The translations under genes were made by a program, and so were the position numbers. The notes under the pieces were generated by a model. The model worked only from the letters and a program-made list of their open reading frames with translations, was not told where the DNA came from and searched no databases. A stretch of DNA of 40,190 bases from Melioribacter roseus (GTDB lineage: Bacteria > Bacteroidota > Ignavibacteria > Ignavibacteriales > Melioribacteraceae), in contig DYLP01000023.1 of NCBI GenBank assembly GCA_020722005.1, positions 1 to 40,190 of the forward strand, given 5' to 3'. This document shows, in pieces, positions 26,002-33,335 of this stretch; positions within the stretch are counted from its first letter, which is position 1, and each line of letters opens with the position of its first letter.

Positions 26002-27558
26002 ATGAAAATTATAATTGACGGCAAATCCCTCACTCTTAATCAAATCGACAATTTTCTGCATAATAATTGTAAAATCGAAATATCAAAAGAAGCGGTTAAA
26101 AGGATTACCCGCGCCAGCAAACTTGTTGACGAATGGGTTAAAAAAGGGGAAACTATTTATGGTGTTACTACCGGCTTTGGTGGTTTTTCGAATGTTAGAA
26201 TTGATAAAAAAGACATCGGCAAACTTCAGGAAAATTTAATTCTAAGTCACACGGCGGGAGTGGGAAATCTTTTGCCTTCATTTATCGTTAGGCTGATGAT
26301 GCTTTTAAGAATTAACGCCCTTGCTTCAGGTCATTCCGGTATCCGCTTGCAGACGTTACAGTTACTAATCGATATGTTGAATAACAACATTCTGCCATTG
26401 ATTCCTTCGCAGGGTTCCGTAGGTTCAAGTGGCGACCTTGCACCTCTGGCTCATATGGTTCTTGCCATGCTTGGCAAAGGCAGAGTTGAAATAAACGATT
26501 CGCCGCTCGACGAAAATAAATACCATAAAAAAATTATGAGCGCACGCTCCGCATTGAAAAAGTTCGGATTAAAACCAGTTCAACTTAATGCCAAAGAAGG
26601 ATTGGCTTTAATCAACGGTACTCAGATGATGACGGCATATGCTGCTTACATATCTATCGAGGCAAACAAACTTGTTAAAATTGCCGATATTGCCGGTGCA
26701 TTATCAAACGAGGCATTGCGAGGCACAGATTCAGCGTACGATTTAAGGATACACAGACTCAGACCGTACAAAGGTCAAATAGATTCAGCAAGTAATCTGC
26801 AGAAATTGTTAAAAGGCAGTCAAATAAGAGCGTCGCATAAATACAACGACCCACGTGTTCAAGATGCTTATTCACTACGATGTATACCGCAGGTACACGG
26901 CGCTTCGCGAGACGCAATTAATTTTATATCGCGTCAGGTCGAAACAGAATTAAATTCAGTTACGGACAATCCTTTGATTTTCCCTGATAAAAAAGATTAC
27001 ATAAGTGGCGGCAATTTTCATGGACAACCGATAGCACTGGCAATGGATTTTATGGCAATAGCATTGTCGGAGCTGGCAAGCATCTCCGAAAGACGCACTG
27101 ACAGAATATTAAACGGCTCGTTGGAAAAATTACCTAAATTTCTTGCGCATCAAGGCGGGTTGAATTCCGGTTACATGCTCGTTCAATACACAGCAGCTGC
27201 ACTGGTTTCGGAAAATAAAGTTCTGGCTCATCCTGCAAGCGTCGATTCGATTCCAACTTCTGCTCTAAAGGAAGACCATAATTCGATGGGCTCAATTTCT
27301 TCTCGCAAATGTTACGATGTGCTTCAAAATACTACAATCGTGCTCGCCTTAGAATTGCTCACTGCTGCTCAGGCAATCGAATACCATAAACCGTTAAAAT
27401 GTGGGCTGGGCACTCAGGTTGCTTACGAAATAATTAGGAAAGCAGTTCCACCTCTCAAGAAAGACAGGCTTTTGAAAGATGATATAGACAGGGTAATTAG
27501 ACTTGTTAAAGAAGGGACAATTCTGAAGAGCGTGGAGAATAAAATTAAACTTAATTAA
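26002..27558 (+). CDS. hutH: Histidine ammonia-lyase
   Basis: Converts L-histidine to trans-urocanate and ammonia using the self-made MIO cofactor. It has 518 residues, normal for the family. Active-site positions match Pseudomonas HAL numbering closely: Tyr53 (IYGVTTGFG), His83 (LSHTAGVG) and the MIO triad at 142-144. The triad is Ser-Ser-Gly here rather than Ala-Ser-Gly; a Ser at the first position falls within the family pattern. The NPLIF and KEDHNSMG segments are also typical. His83 argues for histidine over tyrosine or phenylalanine. No hutU, hutI or hutG lies nearby, so histidine breakdown may be encoded elsewhere or stop at urocanate. It is last in the plus-strand cluster, and its stop overlaps the convergent small membrane protein gene by 8 bp. 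Confidence 0.9.
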   Translation: MKIIIDGKSLTLNQIDNFLHNNCKIEISKEAVKRITRASKLVDEWVKKGETIYGVTTGFGGFSNVRIDKKDIGKLQENLILSHTAGVGNLLPSFIVRLMMLLRINALASGHSGIRLQTLQLLIDMLNNNILPLIPSQGSVGSSGDLAPLAHMVLAMLGKGRVEINDSPLDENKYHKKIMSARSALKKFGLKPVQLNAKEGLALINGTQMMTAYAAYISIEANKLVKIADIAGALSNEALRGTDSAYDLRIHRLRPYKGQIDSASNLQKLLKGSQIRASHKYNDPRVQDAYSLRCIPQVHGASRDAINFISRQVETELNSVTDNPLIFPDKKDYISGGNFHGQPIALAMDFMAIALSELASISERRTDRILNGSLEKLPKFLAHQGGLNSGYMLVQYTAAALVSENKVLAHPASVDSIPTSALKEDHNSMGSISSRKCYDVLQNTTIVLALELLTAAQAIEYHKPLKCGLGTQVAYEIIRKAVPPLKKDRLLKDDIDRVIRLVKEGTILKSVENKIKLN

Positions 27559-27718
27559 CGCGTTTATCTTTCCTGCCTTCTTTATAAATACTTTCCCTAC
27601 CCAACCGTTCTTTTTTGTCTATCCATTTGTCGAGTTTGACAACCAGAAGTCCAAAGATGGCAAGTCCTGCAATAATTAGAACTGTAACAAGTATAAAAAT
27701 AACTGTATAAAGACTCAT
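27551..27718 (-). CDS. Small single-span membrane protein (55 residues)
   Basis: An open frame of 55 codons encodes a strongly hydrophobic N-terminal segment (about 4-27, rich in Ile, Leu and Val) followed by a highly charged tail (KLDKWIDKKERLGRE...). That is the layout of a small inner-membrane protein with a cytoplasmic basic tail. The ATG overlaps the TGA of the lipoprotein gene by one base (TGATG), which implies coupled translation and makes it likely real despite its size. Its 3' end overlaps the end of hutH by 8 bp. I do not recognise the family. It may assist the lipoprotein or be an independent small protein. Confidence 0.7.
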   Translation of the reverse strand: MSLYTVIFILVTVLIIAGLAIFGLLVVKLDKWIDKKERLGRESIYKEGRKDKRVN

Positions 27719-28137
27719 CAATCCCTCGAAACAGTAAAACTTTTTTCGATGCTTGCTGATTTTTGAGTGTTGTCATCATGAACATTAATAACAATTCTAT
27801 AAGGTCCTTCGGAAAAAGTTGAGTCGATTTGAAATTGTGATTCGACCTGTAAATATTCAATTTTTTCTTCGGAAGATTTATTAACAAGCCCTTCGTCAAT
27901 ATATTCTAATTTCTTATTATCAGGCGTAATCAAGTCGACAGTGTAAGAAAGCCGTGCAACGTAAGCGTTGCCTGAACTTTCCTGACCGAATCCTCTAACT
28001 ATGCATGTAGCATTTATTTCCCATCCATTATCGATTAAAAAAGCAAAAACTTCTGCATCGGTAAGCTTAAAATCCTCTGAGTTCTGGCAAGCAAATAAAA
28101 TAAGGGCGAGGGCGAGAATCATCGATAATTTTTTCAT
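27718..28137 (-). CDS. Small lipoprotein of unknown function
   Basis: A 139-residue protein with a short basic N-terminus (MKK), a hydrophobic core and the lipobox LFAC with Cys17. It should therefore be processed by signal peptidase II and anchored to a membrane by lipid. The mature part has alternating polar and hydrophobic residues like a small beta-sandwich (FxFE-like strands GPYRIVINVHDDN), similar in feel to FxLYD/CARDB-type domains, but I cannot name it. It is first in a two-gene unit with the 55-residue membrane protein and faces away from the EamA transporter, leaving 118 bp for two divergent promoters. Confidence 0.82.
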   Translation of the reverse strand: MKKLSMILALALILFACQNSEDFKLTDAEVFAFLIDNGWEINATCIVRGFGQESSGNAYVARLSYTVDLITPDNKKLEYIDEGLVNKSSEEKIEYLQVESQFQIDSTFSEGPYRIVINVHDDNTQKSASIEKSFTVSRD

Positions 28138-28255
28138 AGTCCATTCTTAAATTTTCAGCAATCTAAATAATCGCTCTACTAAATTCAACCACACAAATCT
28201 TTTATTATGATATATTGGTATATTTCATTTTTCAAATAATCAGGACCGCTGACTA

Positions 28256-29179
28256 TTGGACAGCATAAGTAGATTCCTCCCCGTATTTGAAGCTCTATTC
28301 GTTACTTTTCTATGGTCTACATCATACATTATAATTAAGTGGGGACTGGAAGATATTTCACCTTTATTTTTTGCGGGACTGAGATATTCTCTGGCATTCA
28401 TAATTTTTCTTCCGTTCATTTTAAGAAAAAATCAAATCAACGGCTTAAAGCAATTAACCATTAAAGATTTTATGAAGTTGATTCTTTTAGGATTTGTATT
28501 CTACTTCGTAACGCAGGGAACACAATTTATTGGACTTTCTTTACTATCGTCGGTTGCTGTAAGTTTACTGTTGAACTTTACACCTCTGCTCGTACTTGCA
28601 ATGGGCATAATATTTTTAAATGAAAAACCGACTAAAAAACAGATTGCGGGAATAGCGATATTTCTTGCCGGTACTTCGATTTATTTTCTTCCGGTGGATT
28701 TCACCGGCGCACAGCTCGCAGGATTGGTAGTGATGATAGTGGGAGTTGCTGCAAATGCTTTGTCGGCGGTTCTCGGAAGGAACTTAAATCGCAGCTGTAA
28801 ACTCGATCCATTGATAGTTACATTTGTCAGTATGGGCTTCGGTTCGTTTCTACTTCTCATTACAGCAAATATTTTCGAAGAATTTCCTGTAATTAGTCTC
28901 AAAAACTGGATTTATATTTTATGGCTCGCAGGAATCAATACTGCACTTGCATTTACACTCTGGAACAAAACATTGCAAGTGCTAACTGCAGTAGAATCGA
29001 GCATCATAAACAATACGATGTTAATTCAAATTGCCATACTGTCGTTTATATTTCTAAATGAAAATTTGAGTGCAAAAGAAATTGTCGGACTGGGAATAGC
29101 TGTCTTTGGAGCTGTTTTGGTACAGAAGAGAGGAGAAAAAAGAAAGGCTGTCCTTGAAAACAGAGAGGACAGCCATTGA
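28256..29179 (+). CDS. EamA-family (DMT superfamily) transporter
   Basis: A 307-residue protein with ten predicted membrane segments in two EamA repeats (about 10-140 and 152-292). Landmarks are LWSTSYIIIKWGL near the start and the LNEKPTKKQIAGIAIFLAG and LNENLSAKEIVGLGIAVFGA stretches that end each repeat. Members export or import amino acids, nucleotide sugars or other metabolites; the substrate cannot be read from the sequence. The start is TTG 28256: an in-frame TGA at 28250 rules out anything upstream, and AGGA at 28242-28245 is a fair ribosome site. The last codons double as the hairpin of the serC terminator on the other strand. The gene stops 5 bp from the serC stop. Confidence 0.9.
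   Translation: MDSISRFLPVFEALFVTFLWSTSYIIIKWGLEDISPLFFAGLRYSLAFIIFLPFILRKNQINGLKQLTIKDFMKLILLGFVFYFVTQGTQFIGLSLLSSVAVSLLLNFTPLLVLAMGIIFLNEKPTKKQIAGIAIFLAGTSIYFLPVDFTGAQLAGLVVMIVGVAANALSAVLGRNLNRSCKLDPLIVTFVSMGFGSFLLLITANIFEEFPVISLKNWIYILWLAGINTALAFTLWNKTLQVLTAVESSIINNTMLIQIAILSFIFLNENLSAKEIVGLGIAVFGAVLVQKRGEKRKAVLENREDSH
29131..29174 (-). terminator. Intrinsic terminator of serC-DUF1015, inside the 3' end of the EamA gene
   Basis: A 9-bp perfect stem (29146-29154 with 29166-29174; GGCTGTCCT/AGGACAGCC) with an 11-nt loop is followed on the minus strand by TTTCTTTTTT (complement of 29136-29145). It lies just after the serC stop at 29185. It falls inside the last codons of the convergent transporter gene, so the transporter's C-terminal residues are partly set by the terminator. 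Confidence 0.8.
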
Positions 29180-29184
29180 TAGCA

Positions 29185-30270
29185 TTAATTCTTCTTCTTG
29201 AAATCTTCCATGAATTGGACAAGGTCTTCAACGCCTTTTTTGGGGAATGCATTGTAGATAGATGCTCTAATGCCGCCGACGCTACGATGTCCTTTCAATC
29301 CCTCAAAACCTTTCGTTCTTGCTTCTTCGATAAATTTCTTTTCGAGTTCTTCACTTGCTAGACGGAAAGTTACATTCATCAAAGATCTATCTTCTTTTAC
29401 AACTGTACCTTTATAATATCCATCACTTAAGTCAATTGCATCATATAAAATTTGTGCTTTTTCCTTGTTGCGTTTATACATTTCATCCAATCCTCCCATA
29501 TTCAATAACCACTTAAATACTAGCCCAGCTACATAAACTCCGAAAGTAGGAGGCGTATTGTAGAGCGAATTATTTTCTGCATGTACCCGGTAATTCAGAT
29601 AAGTGTGTAAATCGTCTGATGATCTTTCCAAAAGATCCTTCCGAATTATTACAACTACGACTCCTGAAGGTCCTATATTTTTTTGTGCTCCTGCATAGAT
29701 TAGTCCGTATTTGTTTACGTCAATTTTTTTGTGAAGGATATCTGAGGAAGCGTCGCATACAAGCGGAACACCGTTGGTCTCAGGTTCTGTTTTCCATTGA
29801 GTACCATAGATAGTATTATTCGATGTAAAATGGACATAAGATGCATCCGGGTCGAGTTTTAATTCGGATTGTTTCGGTAGTCTGTTAAAATTATCGCTCT
29901 CGGTACTTGCAGCAATATTTACCGTACCGACTCTTTTAGCTTCTTTCATAGCTTTCTTAGCCCACGAACCTGTAATAATATAGTCAGCTTTGTTTTTCGG
30001 GGGCATCAAATTCAGCGGCACCATCGAAAAGTGTAGCGTGGCTCCGCCTTGAAGGAACAAGACAGCGTAGTTATCGTTAATATCAAGTAATTTTCTCAAA
30101 TCGGCTTCGGCTTCTTTAATTACCTGGTCAAAAATTTTACCACGGTGACTCATTTCCATTATACTCATACCGCTGCCTTTATAAGAATAGAGTTCCTTCT
30201 GAGCTTCGAGTAAAACTTCTTCCGGTAATACGGCAGGACCTGCATTGAAGTTATAAATTCTCTTTTCCAT
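29185..30270 (-). CDS. serC: Phosphoserine aminotransferase
   Basis: PLP enzyme converting 3-phosphohydroxypyruvate and glutamate to phosphoserine in serine synthesis, and the matching step in pyridoxal phosphate synthesis. It has 361 residues, the family norm. The N-terminus YNFNAGPAVLP is the classic SerC opening. The Schiff-base lysine is Lys197 in GAQKNIGPSG, and the HRSVGGIRASIYNA stretch near the C-terminus binds the phosphate group. The ATG at 30270 has a strong AAGGAGT site. It lies 25 bp after the DUF1015 gene on the same strand and is the last gene before the terminator. Glutamate made by GltBD would be its amino donor. Confidence 0.97.
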   Translation of the reverse strand: MEKRIYNFNAGPAVLPEEVLLEAQKELYSYKGSGMSIMEMSHRGKIFDQVIKEAEADLRKLLDINDNYAVLFLQGGATLHFSMVPLNLMPPKNKADYIITGSWAKKAMKEAKRVGTVNIAASTESDNFNRLPKQSELKLDPDASYVHFTSNNTIYGTQWKTEPETNGVPLVCDASSDILHKKIDVNKYGLIYAGAQKNIGPSGVVVVIIRKDLLERSSDDLHTYLNYRVHAENNSLYNTPPTFGVYVAGLVFKWLLNMGGLDEMYKRNKEKAQILYDAIDLSDGYYKGTVVKEDRSLMNVTFRLASEELEKKFIEEARTKGFEGLKGHRSVGGIRASIYNAFPKKGVEDLVQFMEDFKKKN

Positions 30271-30295
30271 ACTTTACTCCTTTATATTAATTTAG

Positions 30296-31540
30296 TTAGA
30301 AATAGTCACTAATAAGATGAACCAACAAACCGTCTCTTAGTTTTGGTTCGAACCAGGTCGATTTCGGAGGCATAATTTCGCCTGCCTCTGAAATATTGAT
30401 CAAATCTTCTATTGATACTGGATACAATGAAAATGCCACCTCTGCAGTGCCTGAATCGACCAGACGTACAAGTTCTTCCGTCCCCCTTATACCTCCAATA
30501 AAATCGATATTTGTATCTGTACGCGGGTCTTCAATACCCAGCACGGGATGCAATAAGTAATTTTGAAGGATGCTTACATCCAGATTATCACCTAATGTAT
30601 TACCTGGTTTTACATTTCCATTTGGTTTTAAGCTATACCATTTTTTCTCTATATACATGCAATAACTTCTATTTGCAGATGGGAGGGGATTGTTGGTTTC
30701 TTCGATGTCAAAATTATTTTTTAGTTTCTCCATGAATTCATTCTTAGACATATTTAATTTGTGAACGACTCTGTTGTATGGCAGGATTTTCAATTGTTCA
30801 GCTGGAAAGAGAACAGCCAGGAAAAAGTTGTATTCTTCATCACCTTTATGAGAAGGATTTTTTTCCATCATGTATTTACATGCTCTTACAGCGCTTGCAG
30901 CTCTGTGATGTCCATCAGCAATATAAAGCGAATCCACCTGTTTCATTGCTTCAACAATAACATCAACCAGATTATCGGGCACAATCCAGATCGTATGTTT
31001 CACGCCATCAACAGCTTTAAAATCATAAATGGGTCTTTCAGTTTGAATTATCTGGTTTACTTTATCATTTATCACGTCTACGCCTTTGTAGGTAAGAAAT
31101 ACAGGTCCTGTTTGAGCTTTTGTGGTAATTATATGATTCGTGCGGTCGTCTTCTTTAACTTTTCTCGTCTTTTCATGTTTTTTTATTAAATTGTTTTCAT
31201 ATTCTTCCACAGAAAAAGTGGCAGCCAGACCAATCTGGGCATTACTTTCCCTGATTAATCGATATACGTAAATATGAGGATTATTATCCTGCAATAGAGG
31301 AGCTTCGTTTTTAAGACGTTCAAGGTTGTCTTTTGCTCGAGCATAAACTTCACTTGAATAAACATCAATATCAGCCGGCATTTCAATTTCGGCGCGTGTA
31401 ACTCTTAAAAAACTCAATGGATTTCCTTTTGCAAGTTCGGCAGCTTCTTCCCTGCTTACAACGTCATACGGTAAACTTGCCACCAGATGAGCTACTTTTT
31501 CGTGCGGTCTTAAAGCCTTAAAAGGACGAATGAGAGCCAT
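30296..31540 (-). CDS. DUF1015-family protein, paired with serC
   Basis: A 414-residue soluble protein. The start MALIRPFKALRP, the KHEKTRKxKEDDR block (121-133) and the YIADGHHRAAS motif (207-217) are the conserved marks of DUF1015. The DGHHR motif resembles the nucleotide-handling motif of ParB/Srx-like serine kinases. With serC directly downstream, that makes a role in serine or phosphoserine metabolism a reasonable guess, but the function is not established here. The frame is open 27 codons further upstream through a hydrophobic, AT-rich stretch that does not belong to the family. The ATG at 31540, with GGGGAA in front, is preferred. Confidence 0.85.
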   Translation of the reverse strand: MALIRPFKALRPHEKVAHLVASLPYDVVSREEAAELAKGNPLSFLRVTRAEIEMPADIDVYSSEVYARAKDNLERLKNEAPLLQDNNPHIYVYRLIRESNAQIGLAATFSVEEYENNLIKKHEKTRKVKEDDRTNHIITTKAQTGPVFLTYKGVDVINDKVNQIIQTERPIYDFKAVDGVKHTIWIVPDNLVDVIVEAMKQVDSLYIADGHHRAASAVRACKYMMEKNPSHKGDEEYNFFLAVLFPAEQLKILPYNRVVHKLNMSKNEFMEKLKNNFDIEETNNPLPSANRSYCMYIEKKWYSLKPNGNVKPGNTLGDNLDVSILQNYLLHPVLGIEDPRTDTNIDFIGGIRGTEELVRLVDSGTAEVAFSLYPVSIEDLINISEAGEIMPPKSTWFEPKLRDGLLVHLISDYF

Positions 31541-32192
31541 AGTTTCCCCTACTTTATAAATCAAAAAAATTATAAAAAGAAAAATAGTATATAATAGTAT
31601 TATTTTAAAACTTAATGCCAACTAAACATATTATTATTCTGCACAATATTTGCATACATTTTTAAGTAGTTCACACGATTATTTCTCTTTTCATGATTCA
31701 GGAAGTACAGCAAGCAGTTAATATATCCTGCTTGCAGATTGAATATCTTCGGTTTCTTTTTCGTTGTGAGGATATAAAAAATTATCTCTTCATTTTTCTA
31801 CCTTTGTACTTGTCTAACTCATACAATTTTCTGTTCCAAACGACCTTCATTTTCCGCCGTATGCAAGAATTTTTTACAAATATCGTCACCCTTTTCGTTA
31901 ATCTGTCCATCAAATGCTTTGATTAATGCACAATGAACGCATGCTGTTCTTCCTTTTTTGAAATCTTTCTTTACCAGTGAAATGAAATTAAGCTTGAAGC
32001 TGTAAGTTGAACTCATTAAAAAAGTGTGCACGATTTTTGATGTATTTTTCGCTGCTTTCATTCAAAACCTTTATCAAGATAATGCACAAGATTTAAAGTA
32101 ATCTGTATTCTTTTTATTTTCTTTTATTCTAAATTTTCTTAACATTAAAGTGACGTTATTTGATTAAAGGCTACACGAGAAAGGGAAACCGA
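31541..32192. other. AT-rich intergenic region between the DUF1015 and DUF2203 genes
   Basis: About 650 bp with strong AT bias. It holds one possible small gene (31819-32061, minus) and an 8-bp inverted repeat, GCAAGCAG/CTGCTTGC (31710-31717 and 31728-31735), around a 10-nt loop. No T-tract follows the hairpin in either direction, so it is not a clear terminator. The A/T-rich stretch 31560-31610 probably contains the serC operon promoter. No RNA gene is recognised. Confidence 0.45.
31819..32061 (-). CDS. Small cysteine-containing hypothetical protein
   Basis: An 80-codon frame whose ATG has an AAAGG site 6 bases upstream and whose codon choice resembles the neighbours. The N-terminal half is basic (Lys-rich) and the C-terminal half acidic. 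Cys41-x-x-Cys44 and Cys62 could bind a metal or form a redox pair. I do not recognise the family, and it could be the remnant of a longer gene. The overlapping plus-strand frame at 31693-31926 looks non-coding. Moderate to low certainty. Confidence 0.42.
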   Translation of the reverse strand: MKAAKNTSKIVHTFLMSSTYSFKLNFISLVKKDFKKGRTACVHCALIKAFDGQINEKGDDICKKFLHTAENEGRLEQKIV

Positions 32193-32570
32193 GTGGAAAC
32201 ACAAATTAAATATTTTACTGTAGCAGAAGCCAACAGGACACTACCGCTTGTAAAAAGAATTGTACGGGATATCATCAACACGGCATACGAAATAAGGTCA
32301 AAGTCGGACTTGTTAGGCGGTAACTATCAGGGCAATCCGGATATTCTTAAAATGAGTTCCCAAATAAACGGATATATTAAAGAACTCGAAGAAATTGGTT
32401 GTTTATACAAGGATTGGAATTTTCAGATTGGATTGGTTGACTTTCCTGCAATTATAAACGACAGGGAAGTTTATCTCTGCTGGAGGAGTGACGAAGAGGA
32501 AATTAAATATTATCACGAATTAACAAATGGATATTCGGACAGAAAGCCTATTCCGCCCGAATACCTTTGA
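32193..32570 (+). CDS. DUF2203-family protein
   Basis: A small soluble protein of 125 residues. The opening KYFTVAEANRTLPLVKRIV and the closing GLVDFPAI...YLCWRSDEEEIKYYH are the conserved blocks of DUF2203, a family of unknown function found in many bacteria including the Chlorobi group. The middle is mostly helical. The frame is open to a TTG at 32160, but GTG 32193 has an AAAGGG site 7 bases before it and starts the family-like part, so I chose it. It converges on the OsmC gene with 5 bp between stops. Confidence 0.82.
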   Translation: METQIKYFTVAEANRTLPLVKRIVRDIINTAYEIRSKSDLLGGNYQGNPDILKMSSQINGYIKELEEIGCLYKDWNFQIGLVDFPAIINDREVYLCWRSDEEEIKYYHELTNGYSDRKPIPPEYL

Positions 32571-32575
32571 AATAA

Positions 32576-33007
32576 TTATTTCTTTTCTTCTTCAATTCTA
32601 TAAGAATGCGTAATTTCTACTGACTTTTGCAACATTGCCGTTACACTACAATAAGTTTTTTGCGACAGTTCAATTGCTCTTTCGACTGCTTCTTTTGGTA
32701 TATCTTTTCCGTAAAAAACATATTCGAGATGAATTTTAGTAAAAACCTGAGGGTGAGTTTCTTGAGTATCCGCTTTAATATTCACTTCGAAGGCGTCGAA
32801 CTTTACTCGCTTCTTTTTCAATATTACAGCTACATCACTTGCCGTACACCCTCCGAGCGAAATTAAAATAAGTTCCTTTGGACGAATTGCCGCATCGCTT
32901 CCTCCAAATTGTTCGGGTCCGTCCATTGTTACCCAATGATTCGAATCCGTCTTGCCTAAAAACGTTACCCCCTCCACATATTTGACTAAAGCAGTTTTAT
33001 TTGCCAT
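32576..33007 (-). CDS. OsmC/Ohr-family peroxiredoxin-like protein
   Basis: A 143-residue protein of the OsmC/Ohr fold, thiol-dependent reductases of organic hydroperoxides. The peroxidatic cysteine is Cys54 in SLGGCTASDVA and the resolving cysteine is Cys120 in TYCSVTAML. The PKELILISLGGC context fits the YhfA/OsmC-like branch better than classical Ohr. The frame extends upstream to 33064, but ATG 33007 has a good AGAGG site and gives the normal N-terminus. It sits after the DUF2905 gene on the same strand and may be the end of the transcript that begins with the SPFH gene. It could be coupled to dithiol reduction by thioredoxin or lipoyl proteins. Confidence 0.88.
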   Translation of the reverse strand: MANKTALVKYVEGVTFLGKTDSNHWVTMDGPEQFGGSDAAIRPKELILISLGGCTASDVAVILKKKRVKFDAFEVNIKADTQETHPQVFTKIHLEYVFYGKDIPKEAVERAIELSQKTYCSVTAMLQKSVEITHSYRIEEEKK

Positions 33008-33071
33008 CCATTCCTCTATTTTTTTATTTAATTTTTTCTGTAAAGTAAGATGAACAATAATCAATTCGGTT

Positions 33072-33293
33072 TCACTTTCTGAAAAGATATAGAATTAACG
33101 AAATGATTAAGCTGAGAATTATTGAAGTAGCCAACGGGAAATAAATTGTATAATTTTTTCCTTTGATTGTAATATCGCCGGGTAATTTCCCGATATAAGG
33201 GATTTTACCGAAGAAGATTAATAAAAGACCAATGGCTAGCAAAGCAACACCGCCTATAACAAGAATTTTCCCGAGCGTATGAAACTCATTCAT
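33072..33293 (-). CDS. DUF2905-family small membrane protein
   Basis: A 73-residue protein with two membrane segments (about 7-27 and 48-69) joined by a loop, GKIPYIGKLPGDITIKGKN. The LPGDI motif is the mark of DUF2905, a widespread two-span membrane family without known function. ATG 33293 is chosen over an in-frame GTG at 33305 because GAGGA lies 6 bases before it. It lies 42 bp downstream of the giant fusion gene and 64 bp upstream of the OsmC gene, all on the minus strand. Confidence 0.85.
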   Translation of the reverse strand: MNEFHTLGKILVIGGVALLAIGLLLIFFGKIPYIGKLPGDITIKGKNYTIYFPLATSIILSLIISLILYLFRK

Positions 33294-33335
33294 CGACTTC
33301 CTCACTTTTCAAATATTTCTTAAACAAATTTAGCG

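Noticed and set aside
31541-31621. 27-residue hydrophobic N-terminal extension of the DUF1015 protein (possible signal anchor)
   Set aside because: The region is AT-rich non-coding-like sequence, the family begins at MALIRPF, and a purine-rich site precedes that ATG.
31693-31926. Plus-strand 77-codon frame in the DUF1015/DUF2203 gap
   Set aside because: No ribosome site, Phe/Ser-rich AT-driven composition, and it overlaps a better minus-strand candidate.
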